64,000 nucleotides of DNA from Phlebopus portentosus. Taxonomy: Eukaryota; Basidiomycota; Agaricomycetes; Boletales; Boletinellaceae. Location of the stretch: positions 3,348,001-3,412,000 of the forward strand of contig JAYXKI010000001.1 of the NCBI GenBank assembly GCA_037892935.1, in the 5' to 3' direction. This document shows, piece after piece, positions 34,235 through 47,035 of this stretch. Position numbers and translations under genes: made by a program. Every line of letters begins with the position of its first letter. Position 1 is the first letter of the stretch. Under the pieces are notes generated by a model that was not told the DNA's origin, ran no database searches, and saw only the letters and a program-made list of their open reading frames with translations.

Positions 34235-35924
34235 TTAGTCAGTGTCAGAGCCAGTTTCTTCTCCCTCGATATCTGCGAATGACGATGAGTTAGATAGATA
34301 CTATCAATCGTCTAAGCGATAGCACATACCGATGAGGAAGGTTGATTCGGGTCTTCTCACGGGTGGCGGAGGCGGTGGTGCAAGTGTCGGCAATTGGTGC
34401 GCAGGTGGTGGAGGTGGCTTCTTCGGCGGCCCAGTGCCAGTGACCTTCTTGGGCTTCGACGCAGCAGCACCACTCGCGCTTCCCGGCCCAAGTGAGAAAC
34501 TGCCTGTCTTGCTCCGACCGCGTCCGATGCTCTCTGCGTTGGGCAAGGAGGGGCTAGTTCCACCGATGATAGATGAGTGAGACTGAGACTCTGCCTCTGC
34601 GCCAGAATCGCCCTCTGCATCGGACGAATCCGAGTGGGCAGATGGCGAACGTGAATTCTTGGATAAGTGCGAAACGACAGACGGTGTGGGCGTAGAGCGG
34701 AGCTTCGAAGGTGGCTTGGAACCTGAACTCGGCGGACCCAGTCTCTGCAAAACGCTTCGAGTTTAGAGCGGCGCGGACGCATAAAAAGTCCAGCTGCACT
34801 TACGTTCGCGGGAAGACGAGGAGGACCAGTTCCTGATGCTGTAGTTGACATCGTTGACGTACAAAAACAATGATCTCGTGAGTTTACCATCCGGGCAAGG
34901 CAAAGTATCTCAAACATCCACCTTTACCTTTCTTTTGCTTCTTTGAAGGAGAAGGTTGCGATGTTCCCGCCTACGGATAGAATTTAGCATGTGCGCAGCA
35001 AGCTAGTGAAATGAACATTTACCTGCTTCTGGCTCCCGGCGACGTCTTCGTCAACCCCTTAGGGGTAAAATTAGGTATCGGAGACAGAAGCATTTGCTCC
35101 ATACACACCTGCGGCCCTGGCTCTCGCTTTACTCTTTCCTTTAATGGACCTCGTGTCCTCGGCATCGTCAACATAAGGAGAACCCGAACGATTATTTGCG
35201 CTTGTCCTATAATTCATATGAACACCTGTCTTTCCACCTTTGACCTAGCATAGTCGTACTTTGTTTTAGTCACGGCGCTTCTTTGAGCCGTCCGCCTCAC
35301 GCCAGTACCAATACCCAGACAAGTAGCGAGGTGTTGGGCATAGCGGTTTGAAGCAATCTAGTGTGACTCTTGTAAAGGATATTACGGAACCAATGGAGCT
35401 AATTATACTTACGGGACGCTGACAATTGACACAGTCTAGGTTAATGTTCCCATCGGTCTTAGCTGAACCCCCTGGGGTGCTAGTTCCTGGCTGTGAACTA
35501 CCCTCAATGCCGGGTGAACCTGCTCGAGAGGTGCCTGGCACAGGTGCGGTTGCTGACACAGCGTGGACTGAGATGAACAAATATTGATTGGGACCACGAG
35601 GCAAGAGTCTAAGATATAATTACCTTGATTACATCTGAAAGCACAGGTGAGTACGAGTCTACCAAGTAATAGTTTGTTAAAATAGACTCGCCTCATTCCA
35701 CATATTTTGCATATGCTCATACTCCGTCTCACCTCCTTCTGTGCTTGTATGGCTGCATCCATTGCAACCTCTCCCAGCATGGACGAGAATATCCGACTTG
35801 TCTAATGTCGTCGACGCGTCAGTCAAGTAAACGCCATGACCAACACTTCGCGCACAAGTGGTTCTGAGAACAAGTTCAGACATACCAAGTCATTGAGGAC
35901 TGTTTCCTTATCTCCTTTAGACAT
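34235..35924 (-). CDS. SGF11: SAGA-associated factor 11 (Sgf11) with long Pro/Ser-rich C-terminal extension
   Basis: Subunit of the SAGA deubiquitinase module that removes ubiquitin from histone H2B. The N-terminal helix TSRIFSSMLGEVAMDAAIQA fits the segment that binds Sus1. The Sgf11 zinc finger reads NLDCVNCQRP, then IASNRYAQHLATCLGIGTG: Cys-x2-Cys with the His and Cys ligands. An Arg/Lys-rich stretch (SIKGKSKARARAAG) follows. An intron from about 34930 to 34838 joins KKQKK to ASGTGPPRLPAN and adds about 165 residues, ending in FLIDIEGEETGSDTD. Without that intron the finger part would stop near 34910 and leave a stray Pro-rich frame 58 bases away, so one gene is preferred. One intron, after GMR near 35696, has a GC donor. 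Confidence 0.82.
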
Positions 35925-36488
35925 AATCTGAATACGCCGAGAGTGACGGTGGTCGTCAGCTGCTGGCACTCAAACAAACGACAAGTTCAAAGTTGCCGCG
36001 AAGTTGGTGGAGCGCGGATCCATCCTAAGCCTAAGTTTGTACGTAAGCCGAAGGAGCGCGTCGAAACGCGTACCGTGACGGAAATCGTGTCACGCTTCTG
36101 TTCTGTTAGTCTCCTCTCCATTCGTTATCAGCGCGCACCTGTGTCTGGTGCATCTATGTGCACACTTAAGAATTGAAGATCAAGATAATACCCGAGCTTT
36201 GTGACATAGAATTGTCTGGTTGTCTTATTCAGGTCGAACTCCTTCATTTCATTTCTAGACCGCAGAAGAACAATTTCGTCGTTATACAGTGGTGTTCGCT
36301 GCAGGATAACTCGGATGTCCCCTGATAATACACAGGAAAATTCAAGGCCATAGAAGCGGGGTGAAACAACGACTGCGCCGCATCTTTCGGTGTTGTGCCA
36401 ATGTACTCAGGCACCTGAGCGCCCATCAGTATTGACACGCAAGCGACACGTTGATATTTCCTCTAAAAACTCTCCTCTCGGAAAAGAA
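35925..36488. promoter_or_regulatory. Divergent promoter, SGF11 and BTB-like gene
   Basis: 564 bases without a supported coding region. Short frames on both strands overlap and have no motifs. Confidence 0.45.
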
Positions 36489-37550
36489 ATGTCTCGCTCG
36501 CCACCTCAGCCCAGAATCCAATGGATGGGAGACCACGCTGCGTCTACCGAGTTTACAATCCGCTGTCTTCCGGAAGATGTAGCTTTCCCTATACAGAAGT
36601 TGAAACTTGTTGAAGGCAGCGAAACCTTTGGTGGGTGGTATTGTTCTAATTTTCTGCCATCCCAAAAGTTCTGACATGATTTCTTAGCGGACATGTTTGT
36701 GTGCTGCGATGCCGGCGGCGAGGAAAAGAGTCCGCGGAGTGTAGATCTCTACGAATCTGTGAACGACATGGCTCTCTTAGTGCGACTCATTGAAGATCCA
36801 CCTCAGACACTATCAGAGGCGGCGATCCGAGAAGGTTCTTCAAAGCAAAGTCTCGAACACCCTACTGCGTTAATACCGTATCTCTTGCTTCCGCGTCTCT
36901 TTGCTCTTGCAGAGAAATACGCGCTCAAATTACCAGTCACGCAAATCCTGCGTACTCATCTCCTCGCACAAGCTTCAATCGCACCTCTTCTAGTCTACGG
37001 CCTGGCTATACAATACTCTCTTCCCGAGATTGCAGACCAAGCAAGCAAGTTCCTCGCGTTTACACCCTTGGAAAGATACAGCATGGAGGATATAAAAATA
37101 ATCCCCAGTGCAGAGGCCTATCATAAATTGCTGCAGCTCCAGAGTTACCGCAAGCGCAGGATAAAGGAGCTGCTGATGAATGAGGATTTGTTTCCTCACG
37201 GATATGGCGCGTGCAGCGCACATACAGACTACGCAGAAGTGATGTGGGACAAGAGGCGACGAAGCATCTTACCGAATGTACACTCCGGTGAGCTATCTGT
37301 GACCTGGCATAGCACTGTTTATTGACACGTTTTTAGGATCCGATGTTGCCAAAATAATGTCACGCCGCTTGGATGCAAAGATTCGAACGTGCAACGTTTG
37401 CAAGAAAGCATGGGTCGCTGCTACAGAGATGTTGGCTGTGAGTGGTGTTTTCCTGTTCATGGAACGACTCTGACTCTGGAAATCCGATAGTATAAATGCA
37501 GGAAAGTCGCTCGTCGCGTCACTCAGATGGACAAGGAGGTATCAAACTAG
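36489..37550 (+). CDS. BTB/POZ-like domain protein
   Basis: Four exons give about 300 residues. The N-terminal part has TEFTIRCLPEDVAFPIQKLK and SETFADMFVCCDAGGEEKSP, the BTB pattern of strand, helix and a phrase like FxDMF, followed by VNDMALLVRLIEDPP and LLPRLFALAEKYALKLPVTQ. BTB proteins of this type are numerous in mushrooms and are mostly unassigned; some are Cullin-3 adaptors. The C-terminus adds RTCNVCKKAWVAATEML and YKCRKVARRVTQMDKE, a Cys-x2-Cys pair plus one more Cys that could bind metal weakly. The start at 36489 sits eight codons before the conserved part. Confidence 0.75.
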
Positions 37551-37638
37551 CATGTATTACTCATCTCGGATATCGTAAAAGCCTCGCTCTCGTCTAACGG
37601 TCTAAGAAGAAATATCCATATGGCCTAATTAATGTCGA

Positions 37639-38457
37639 CTATTTGTTGTGCCACAATAATGTCCTGAGACCATCCCACTTCTCCGAATCCTGAATATTAC
37701 CATCAGTCATTATTACTCAACACGGCAAGAAATTGCGAAATATAGTTTACCTTGTACAAGTACATCATCGAACTCCACATACCCGGCTGGATTCTCTCCC
37801 CCGAGTTCTCGAATAACCACATGACCGCACCCCACGCCAAAGCAGCGAAGATAGTGAATTGTCTTGCATTAGGATGTAAGGGCGAGCAGGCATACCCGGG
37901 GCAGATGGTGCTTTGCATATTGGATCTGTGCGATCTCGAGAGAGGAAAGAGGCAACGACACGCGATACGACGTATAACACGATCTATTCGTAACATGAAT
38001 AAGTAAATAATGACAAAAAGTAGAGTTGGATTGTAGACAGGAGGCGGCGCACCTGCTCGTTAATTGGTGTACGGTCACCAAAGACAACATATCCGCCAAC
38101 CAGGCCCGCGAAGAACGTGTCGAAGGTCCGCGACTTGCCTCCATTCAGTCTTCTCTGCGCAATCGTCATAATCTTGTATAACGATATGAATTTTGCGAGA
38201 TTAAGCGCATGGTCCCTCGTCATGCGCACAACGTTCCTTAGCCGCGTCGGCCAACTGATGATCAAGATTATTTCGTTAACGATCGCTGTCCATACAGAAC
38301 TCCGGGCTTACTCTTGTCTGGAGAACAAAATAGACATGATGAGGGCATGCGGAAAGCGAATCTTGACACCATAGACGATGCCATTGCGAATTCCCTTTAT
38401 TATAGAGAAGAGGTCATGGTATTTTGGGTCTAAGAGGATAGAGTTGATGGTCGACAT
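37639..38457 (-). CDS. Peroxisomal membrane protein PXMP4/PMP24 (Tim17/22/23 superfamily)
   Basis: Small peroxisomal membrane protein. Starts MSTINSILLDPKYHDLFSII, then KGIRNGIVYGVKIRFPHALI, WPTRLRNVVRMTRDHALNLA, KFISLYKIMTIAQRRLNGG, DTFFAGLVGGYVVFGDRTPI and NEQ, YVVSRVVASFL. A later exon has ALAWGAVMWLFENSGERIQP, and the last short exon ends KWDGLRTLLWHNK. The GGYVVFGDRTPINEQ block and the WLFE segment identify the PXMP4 family, relatives of the Tim17/22/23 proteins. It is convergent with the BTB-like gene, 88 bases away. Its transport role is not established. Exon borders near 37960 are less certain. Confidence 0.88.
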
Positions 38458-38911
38458 TTTTAAGAACTGAGTTGTGGTTGTAAGCGACGAGGAGTGCCAA
38501 GGAAAGTGGGGGACGGAGAGACAAGAACAGAAAAACACGATATTAGATTACTTATGACAAGTGCGGCACGCTACGTAACTTACGCGCGGTAGAGCCAGAG
38601 CCGGTATCACATGCAATTCAATTCATTGACCACGTAATCCAGCCATAGTTCTATTATTACCACTCAGTCATGATACAGAATTTCTCCGAGCCACTTCATT
38701 GACCCATCTTGATGCTTTGCTCTGAGATTAGATCGGAGGCGAGGTGCGCATAGTGTATCGGCGTTTTGCAATGCTGTACTTCAACTTTGTGTCCGGAGAG
38801 TGAGTTGGAGATTCTGGATTTGATTCAGGCATGCGAGCTTCTGTAGGGTTCGAGTTCGCAAAACAATAATACAGAGAAAACACAGCACTGGAGCAAAGGA
38901 AAAGAAAAATC
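38458..38911. other. Intergenic between PXMP4 start and MCM3 stop
   Basis: 454 bases with both neighbours on the minus strand, so this holds the MCM3 3' region and the PXMP4 promoter. No gene seen. Confidence 0.5.
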
Positions 38912-41615
<2,704 letters not shown>

Positions 41616-41818
41616 GGCGGGCTGATGTTTAGAGTGAAAAGACAGACGCATGGCCGGACGCGCATTGTTTCGTTTCGCGTACAAGCCGGCCCTGAATGCT
41701 GATTTAGTAAATTATTTCTTTTCTAACAAATCAATTCGCCCGTATTAAACTTCACTACTGGAAAATGTGCTGAAAGAGAAAGGCAAACAGTATGTGACAG
41801 GCAACAAAGATGAATATA

Positions 41819-43764
41819 TCATCGGCTCCAGTTTCCAGCTTTCCTCTCTCGACTTTTCTTGAACATCTCCTTCTGCACCTTTTTCTTCCCTAACGTCTCC
41901 ATTCTCCTCGCCTTTCCTTGTCTTTTATCACTTCTTAACTCCTCTTCTTCGCCCTCTTCATCCTCCCAATCATTCTCCTCGTCCTCCTCATCATCACCGC
42001 TTTCCCATTTTCGTTTCTTCCCGGACTTGTTCCCACTCTTCCCGCCACCGACAGTAATGTTAACTCGAGGAGGTACCGAGAACCCAAATGCTCGTCCAAC
42101 CTTAACAAGATCCAGCGCATTTACGTCAAATATCTTTTTGTGCGAGTGAGATGCGTAAGCCTGAAGGTACGAGCGATATCCGTCCTTCGCAGATTGGTGG
42201 AGGAAGTAGTTCTTCTGGAGGAGCTTTTCAAGCTGTGGATAACGTCAGGAATACGAAATGTATAATAAAACCGGAATATGTACCTGGCTCTGGACATTAG
42301 CAATACGATCGGCAGGGAAAGTATATTCATTTAGAGGTACCTTAGCTTCCTTTAAGTATCGAAGGAAGCCAAGTTCGCTCTCCAACAAGAACAACAGACT
42401 CTTGCCAGCTTTACCTGCTCTCGCAGTCCGTCCTACACGATGGATGTAATCGCGAGGATCATCAGGAGGATCATATTGGATGATCCAGTCAACTTTGGGA
42501 ATATCAAGACCGCGAGCAGCCACGTCTGTACAGAGCAAGATACCGGACTCGGCATTGCAGAATTCAAAGAAAGTATTGGTTCGCTTCTGTTGCTTCTGCT
42601 TCCCCTGTAAAAATGAACAAAGAATCGTCAAAACAACTTGGTAAAACAGCTCGATAAAAATGCATACATGAAGATCCAGGACAGGCACGTCAATATAATT
42701 CAACAGCTCCGCGTGGTATTTCACAGAATTACAACTCGAGAAGAACGCGATGACCTTCTTTTTGAGGTTTTTCCTGAGGAAGGTAAACAGCAGCAAGAAT
42801 CGACGATCAGAGGGGCAGACGACATAGCCCTGCGTAAGCGTTGAGACAGTACTCGTCTCTTCTTCTTTATCGACGTCGACGTGCAACGGTCCAGGGCGGA
42901 GAGAGATTCGCGCCAAGTCCTGCACTTTTGTAGTTTGAGTTGCGGAGAAGAGCATTGACTGCCGATTTTCTAACAAGGTAGGTCATTTGTATGTTATGCA
43001 GGGCTGGAGACAGGCACAACGGAAAATACGTACCATTTGGAAGAATGGCAATGATCCTCTTCATCTCTTCTTCGAATCCAACCTCGAGAATTCGATCCGC
43101 CTCATCAATAACTAGCGCTCTAAGGTTTCGGAATACAAATCCCTTGGTGTTCTAAGTCCCGAAGATTAGACCTCCGAATCTTCACTATTCAGAGGTGAGA
43201 CGTACTTCTAAGTGATCCAAAAGTCGTCCTGGTGTTGCAACCAGCAAGTTCACTCCTTTTGCCAGTTTGTCTGCTTCAGCCTTTCTATTCGCACCGCCCA
43301 TGACGATACCGAATGTCTGAGAATGATGCGCCATGAGTTCTTTCGCCACTCCGAATATCTGCAATGCAAGCTCCCGGGTCGGAGAAAGTATGATAATACC
43401 AGTTCCTGTACCACAAAAAGGAGGGAAACATCATTTATTAGACAATCCCGATCTCGAGAAAGAAGAATGTAAGAACGCACCATTCCTAGGTTTGAATTTG
43501 AGCCTATGCAAGAGTTCAACAGCTGGTACAAGGAACGCAAGCGTCTTTCCGGAACCTGTCCTCGCCGCACCAAGGACATCCTTTCCCGCCAGTAATGGTG
43601 GTATAGCCTTGGCTTGTACAGGAGTCATCGTAGTAAACCCCATCTCCGCTATCGCTTTCGTTGTAGGCTCAGAAAGCTCGAGCGTTGAGAATGGTTGGCG
43701 GTCCTGCTCTCCTCGGGTAGGAGATACAGAGTCTTCGGTGCTTAACGCTTGCTTCCGCCGTCAT
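41819..43764 (-). CDS. HAS1: ATP-dependent RNA helicase Has1 (DEAD-box)
   Basis: DEAD-box helicase needed for small and large ribosomal subunit assembly. Motifs in order: Q-motif region [16 protein letters not shown], Walker [65 protein letters not shown] and [11 protein letters not shown]. The Has1-type end follows: [35 protein letters not shown], then an acidic and a basic tail ending AGNWSR. At least seven exons. The 5' end is uncertain: the ATG at 43764 is one base out of frame with the conserved body, so an extra 5' exon (candidate ATG at 43943, spliced to an acceptor near 43743) or a later start is needed. Confidence 0.92.
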
Positions 43765-43948
43765 CTTGTCACTGCTCGTCCGGCTAAGGAGGGGAGCTAG
43801 AACAGAAATGTAGCAGGACAAGAAATGAAATGAGCGATCAGAAACTTTGCATCCGTCTGACTGACAAAAAATCCTTCATCGGCCATTGCCGACTGCCATT
43901 GATCGACGCCTCGTACTTACCGGTGAGGCCAAACTCCCCTCATCCACA
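43765..43948. promoter_or_regulatory. Compact divergent promoter, HAS1 and PTH2-B
   Basis: At most 184 bases separate the HAS1 body from the PTH2-B start. If HAS1 uses the candidate upstream exon, the two 5' ends nearly touch. Confidence 0.45.
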
Positions 43949-45104
43949 ATGACGACCTTAGAGCAAAGCCCGTTCTCAATGCACAGTTCGTTCGTACCTT
44001 AGCACATCCCCAAACTTCACTTTCCTAACTTGACTTTCATCGATCTCATTGAATATACAGCAGCGGCTCAGATCATTCTCGCTCTCACCTCCCTCGCAAT
44101 CGGATTTAAGCTCGGTGCAAGTTCATGCTCTCACCCGGATCCGCAGTTTCCTCCTCCTATACTGGACCTGCCTCCACCCTCGGAGTCAGCGATACAGAAA
44201 GCTGCCTCAGAAGATTTAGATAAAGAGAAAGAAGATGGCGTTAACGATGTTGATGATGCCGATCAGGACTCAGGCGTCACTGAAGAGGAAGAAGCAGACG
44301 GGGACCTTGCTGCTGTGGAGCCGGGTGTTTGGGAACCATGTAAACTTGTAAGTATACTTTCCTCGAATATCTTACTAAGTTCTTCTCGTCGTCAGAGAAA
44401 TTTGAGATTTGAGTTGGTCTGATTCTTGCGAATGATAGGTCCTCATAGTCCGATCGGATCTGAATATGAGTCCAGGAGATGTTGCTGCACAGTATGACAT
44501 TTCCCTGTCCCTACGCAAAACGAATTCTGATGTATCCTTGCGCTGCACCTAGATGCTCGTAAGTAATTCCTTTCTTTGTACTCTCACAGACATCCTCAAA
44601 CGATCTTCATCAATATAGCGACGCAACCCTCGCATGTTACAGAGTCCTCTCTCGTAAAAACCCACTTCTTGTCCGACACTGGGAAATCACAGGGTACGCC
44701 TTTCTCTTCTGTCTCTTCAATTCCATATTGACATTGTTCTTACTCTCTTTCCCCTTTATTTTTTATAGTCAAGCTAAAATCGCCTTGAAAGGCACCTCAG
44801 AAGAACAACTCGTCGAACTCGAAGCCATCGCAAAGAGCCTCAACTTGTGTGCTCGTGCGGTGCATAATGAGTACGTCTCATCGCTTAAGTTCCGCTTTAT
44901 TCGACTGTCCCTTGATGTGCCTGTCTCTTAATATAGAGAATTGACAAAGGACAAAGAAGGAACACGGACTGTTCTTGCTATTGGCCCAGGTAATTTTCGT
45001 TGTTTTCTCCGTTTGTCTGTAGTCTGAGAGCAGAACTCATTTGAAATTCTTAAGCTCCTGTGGATCTCGTGAATAAAGTGACGGGAAAGCTTCGGCTATT
45101 ATAA
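43949..45104 (+). CDS. Peptidyl-tRNA hydrolase 2 paralog, copy B (active site altered)
   Basis: Second Pth2 gene. Exon 1 (43949 to about 43987) joins by a GTTCGT intron to the membrane helix TAAQIILALTSLAIGFKLGA, then a long acidic linker. The domain reads CKL, VLIVRSDLNMSPGDVAAQ, CSDATLACYRVLSRKNPLLV, HWEITGQAKIALKG, LEAIAKSLNLCARAVHNE, ELTKDKEGTRTVLAIGP, and ends LVNKVTGKLRLL. The fold pattern is kept, but residues that are near-invariant in the family differ: Lys to Asp in GDVAAQ, His to Asp in CSDA, and the DAGRT block is HNEELT. It shares a 6-nt microexon (44553-44558) with copy A. It may be inactive or have a new role. The start is inferred from the splice. Confidence 0.85.
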
Positions 45105-45378
45105 ACTAGGACGTCTCTATGCAAGCATCATCAATATGTAGAAAGAAATAGAGTCGGTCACGAGTGTCGTACAGTTTACCTCCAAAATCAACCATCATTG
45201 CACACATACTCACGAGTAAAAAAGAGAAAGGAAAACGAAAGTATATTAGCAAGCTCCGCAAAACCGACTTCTACATTTCAGAACGGTAGGATAAGCACAG
45301 TTCACAAAGAAACGGTCAAGTACAGGATATCCCCGTTTCCTCTCCAGAACCAAACCTCTCACCGACCCCTCATCCATT

Positions 45379-46565
45379 TTAGCGGCGCGCCGGACCTGCA
45401 CCAGCAGGGTTCGCGGGCTGCTGTTGAGTGAGAACAGATCCAGACCAACGCGCAATAATGAACTGCGCCTTGTCCCACACGCTGACGAGCACGGGCGGGT
45501 TTCCCGGACGACGCACATAGCCGTCAATGAACGTCTTCACGTGCTCGACTGCGCGCTGGGTGAACTGAGACTGGTAATAACGTAGGCGCAAGAAGTGTGC
45601 GTAGATGATAGGTGCAAGGAGCGAGTTTTGGAAGAGGAGGGCGCCGAAGATGACGCGCACAAGGATCAGAAGCTCGGTGTATGCGACGATGCGCATCGCA
45701 GGATCATAGTTCGCTGCGCACAACTCGTAAGTAAAGCAGCGCAATCTCGTGGATGGTCTTTTGATGTCGGACGTACCTTTTATCCAGCCCTGAAGTTTTT
45801 TCAAGAACGGATGTTGCGTCGGAGGCTGGCCCGCAGTAGCTGCCGGAGTTGGCGGGAAGAAATGCGGCAGAATATTCGAGCGCACGAACGTCAGGACGTG
45901 AAAGAGCGAGAAGGTCGCGAAAGGGATAAGAGAAACTAGTGATTGATTGCCGTCGCGAGTTTCAATCAGCCACACATGTTGTAAATGAAGTACACCAGTA
46001 CTAACCTGGGATAGGCTTGGACATCCACCAGAAAAGCGCGAGCAAGAAATATTGTACATTCTGTTTGTAATAATGAAATTGGCTTTACGACGAACAAAGA
46101 ATGATGAAAAACGAGCCTCGTCAACCAATGCACGTTTTATCGTTTGCGCGTTCGGTTGAGTCGCCTTCTTGTGTGTTACTATGTTTTCTCGAGCTGTCAT
46201 TCAGAATACTCACTTGGTTTGCGAAAGATTTACTAAAGAAAAGACGTAAGCAAGCGGGAAGAGGGGGAACCGAAACACGCATAAAACACGCACTAGCACA
46301 CGATTGCATAACTGACAAGAGCACCGAAGTAGCTCACTATCGATCGTTCTTCAGATGACAGATAGGAGAAGGAGAAAGGAAAGCATACAAGAGTAGAGCC
46401 TGGACTGGCCAACACTGCGGAAAGTCAACCATGCGATAATGTATTTCGTCGCACAGACGAGTGAAAGGAAATGGCCTCCTGCCCAAACATAATGCTTTCG
46501 AACAAGATAGTGTTAGTTGATTGGTAGATTTTACAGACTCAAAAGCTTGCCTGCGGCGTCGCCAT
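45379..46565 (-). CDS. Pom33/TMEM33-family membrane protein
   Basis: ER and nuclear-envelope membrane protein; yeast Pom33 helps distribute nuclear pores. The start exon MATPQ is followed by a GC-AG intron, then HYVWAGGHFLSLVCATKYII, AWLTFRSVGQSRLYS, later SLVSLIPFATFSLFHVLTFV, a Pro-rich loop, YDPAMRIVAYTELLILVRVI, FGALLFQNSLLAPIIYAHFL and RLRYYQSQFTQRAVEHVKTF. The tail ends in PANPAGAGPARR. The YYQSxFTQ block and helix layout fit the family. At least one short exon near 46030-46350 is not firmly placed. Confidence 0.85.
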
Positions 46566-47035
46566 TGTGATATACGCGTGTAAGTTTGGATACGAGAGTA
46601 GATGGATGAGCTGGATGGAGAGGAGCAGAAAGAGCGGAAGACAGAACCACCTTTAGAGTTGACTGACGTCGCCTGATTTAGGGCCGGCTGCACAGCAGCA
46701 CGTGAGTTGAGCGTGAGCATGACGTGTCCGTGATGGTGACTGTGACTGTCTGATCTGACGGAGTGACAGAGACCCGTCATTGGATGGATAGACTTTCTTT
46801 CGGCTCCAGTGTGAGAAAATATTTAATAGAACCGCTGTTACTTATACTCAAGCTGAAAAGCGACAATATGCGAAAATGAGTTGGATTCCTATACAAGCCT
46901 GAAGTGACTGTTACATACAGCATTACCCAATGGGAGTGATTGATCGGCAAACAAAACGCTAGTGCTAGTCGTTCTGAACCTAAGACTCTGAGATTGACCA
47001 ACCAACGAGCTCACGCCCTAGGCCTGTCGGATCTA
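46566..47035. promoter_or_regulatory. Divergent promoter, TMEM33-like and CBS-PB1 genes
   Basis: 470 bases without supported coding sequence. A plus-strand frame enters the CBS-PB1 exon from 46940, but the first conserved start is 47036. Confidence 0.45.

Noticed and set aside
34235..34851. A separate Pro-rich gene starting at 34851
   Set aside because: The splice from KKQKK to ASGTGPP keeps frame, removes the stop and explains the 58-base gap, so it is better seen as part of SGF11.
34357..34917. Long minus-strand frame of 186 codons, Arg/His-rich
   Set aside because: It is a shadow of the Pro/Ser-rich Sgf11 extension in a second frame, caused by repeated GC-rich codons.
41859..42149. Plus-strand Ser/Phe-rich frame at the HAS1 end
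   Set aside because: Antisense of the acidic and basic HAS1 tail.
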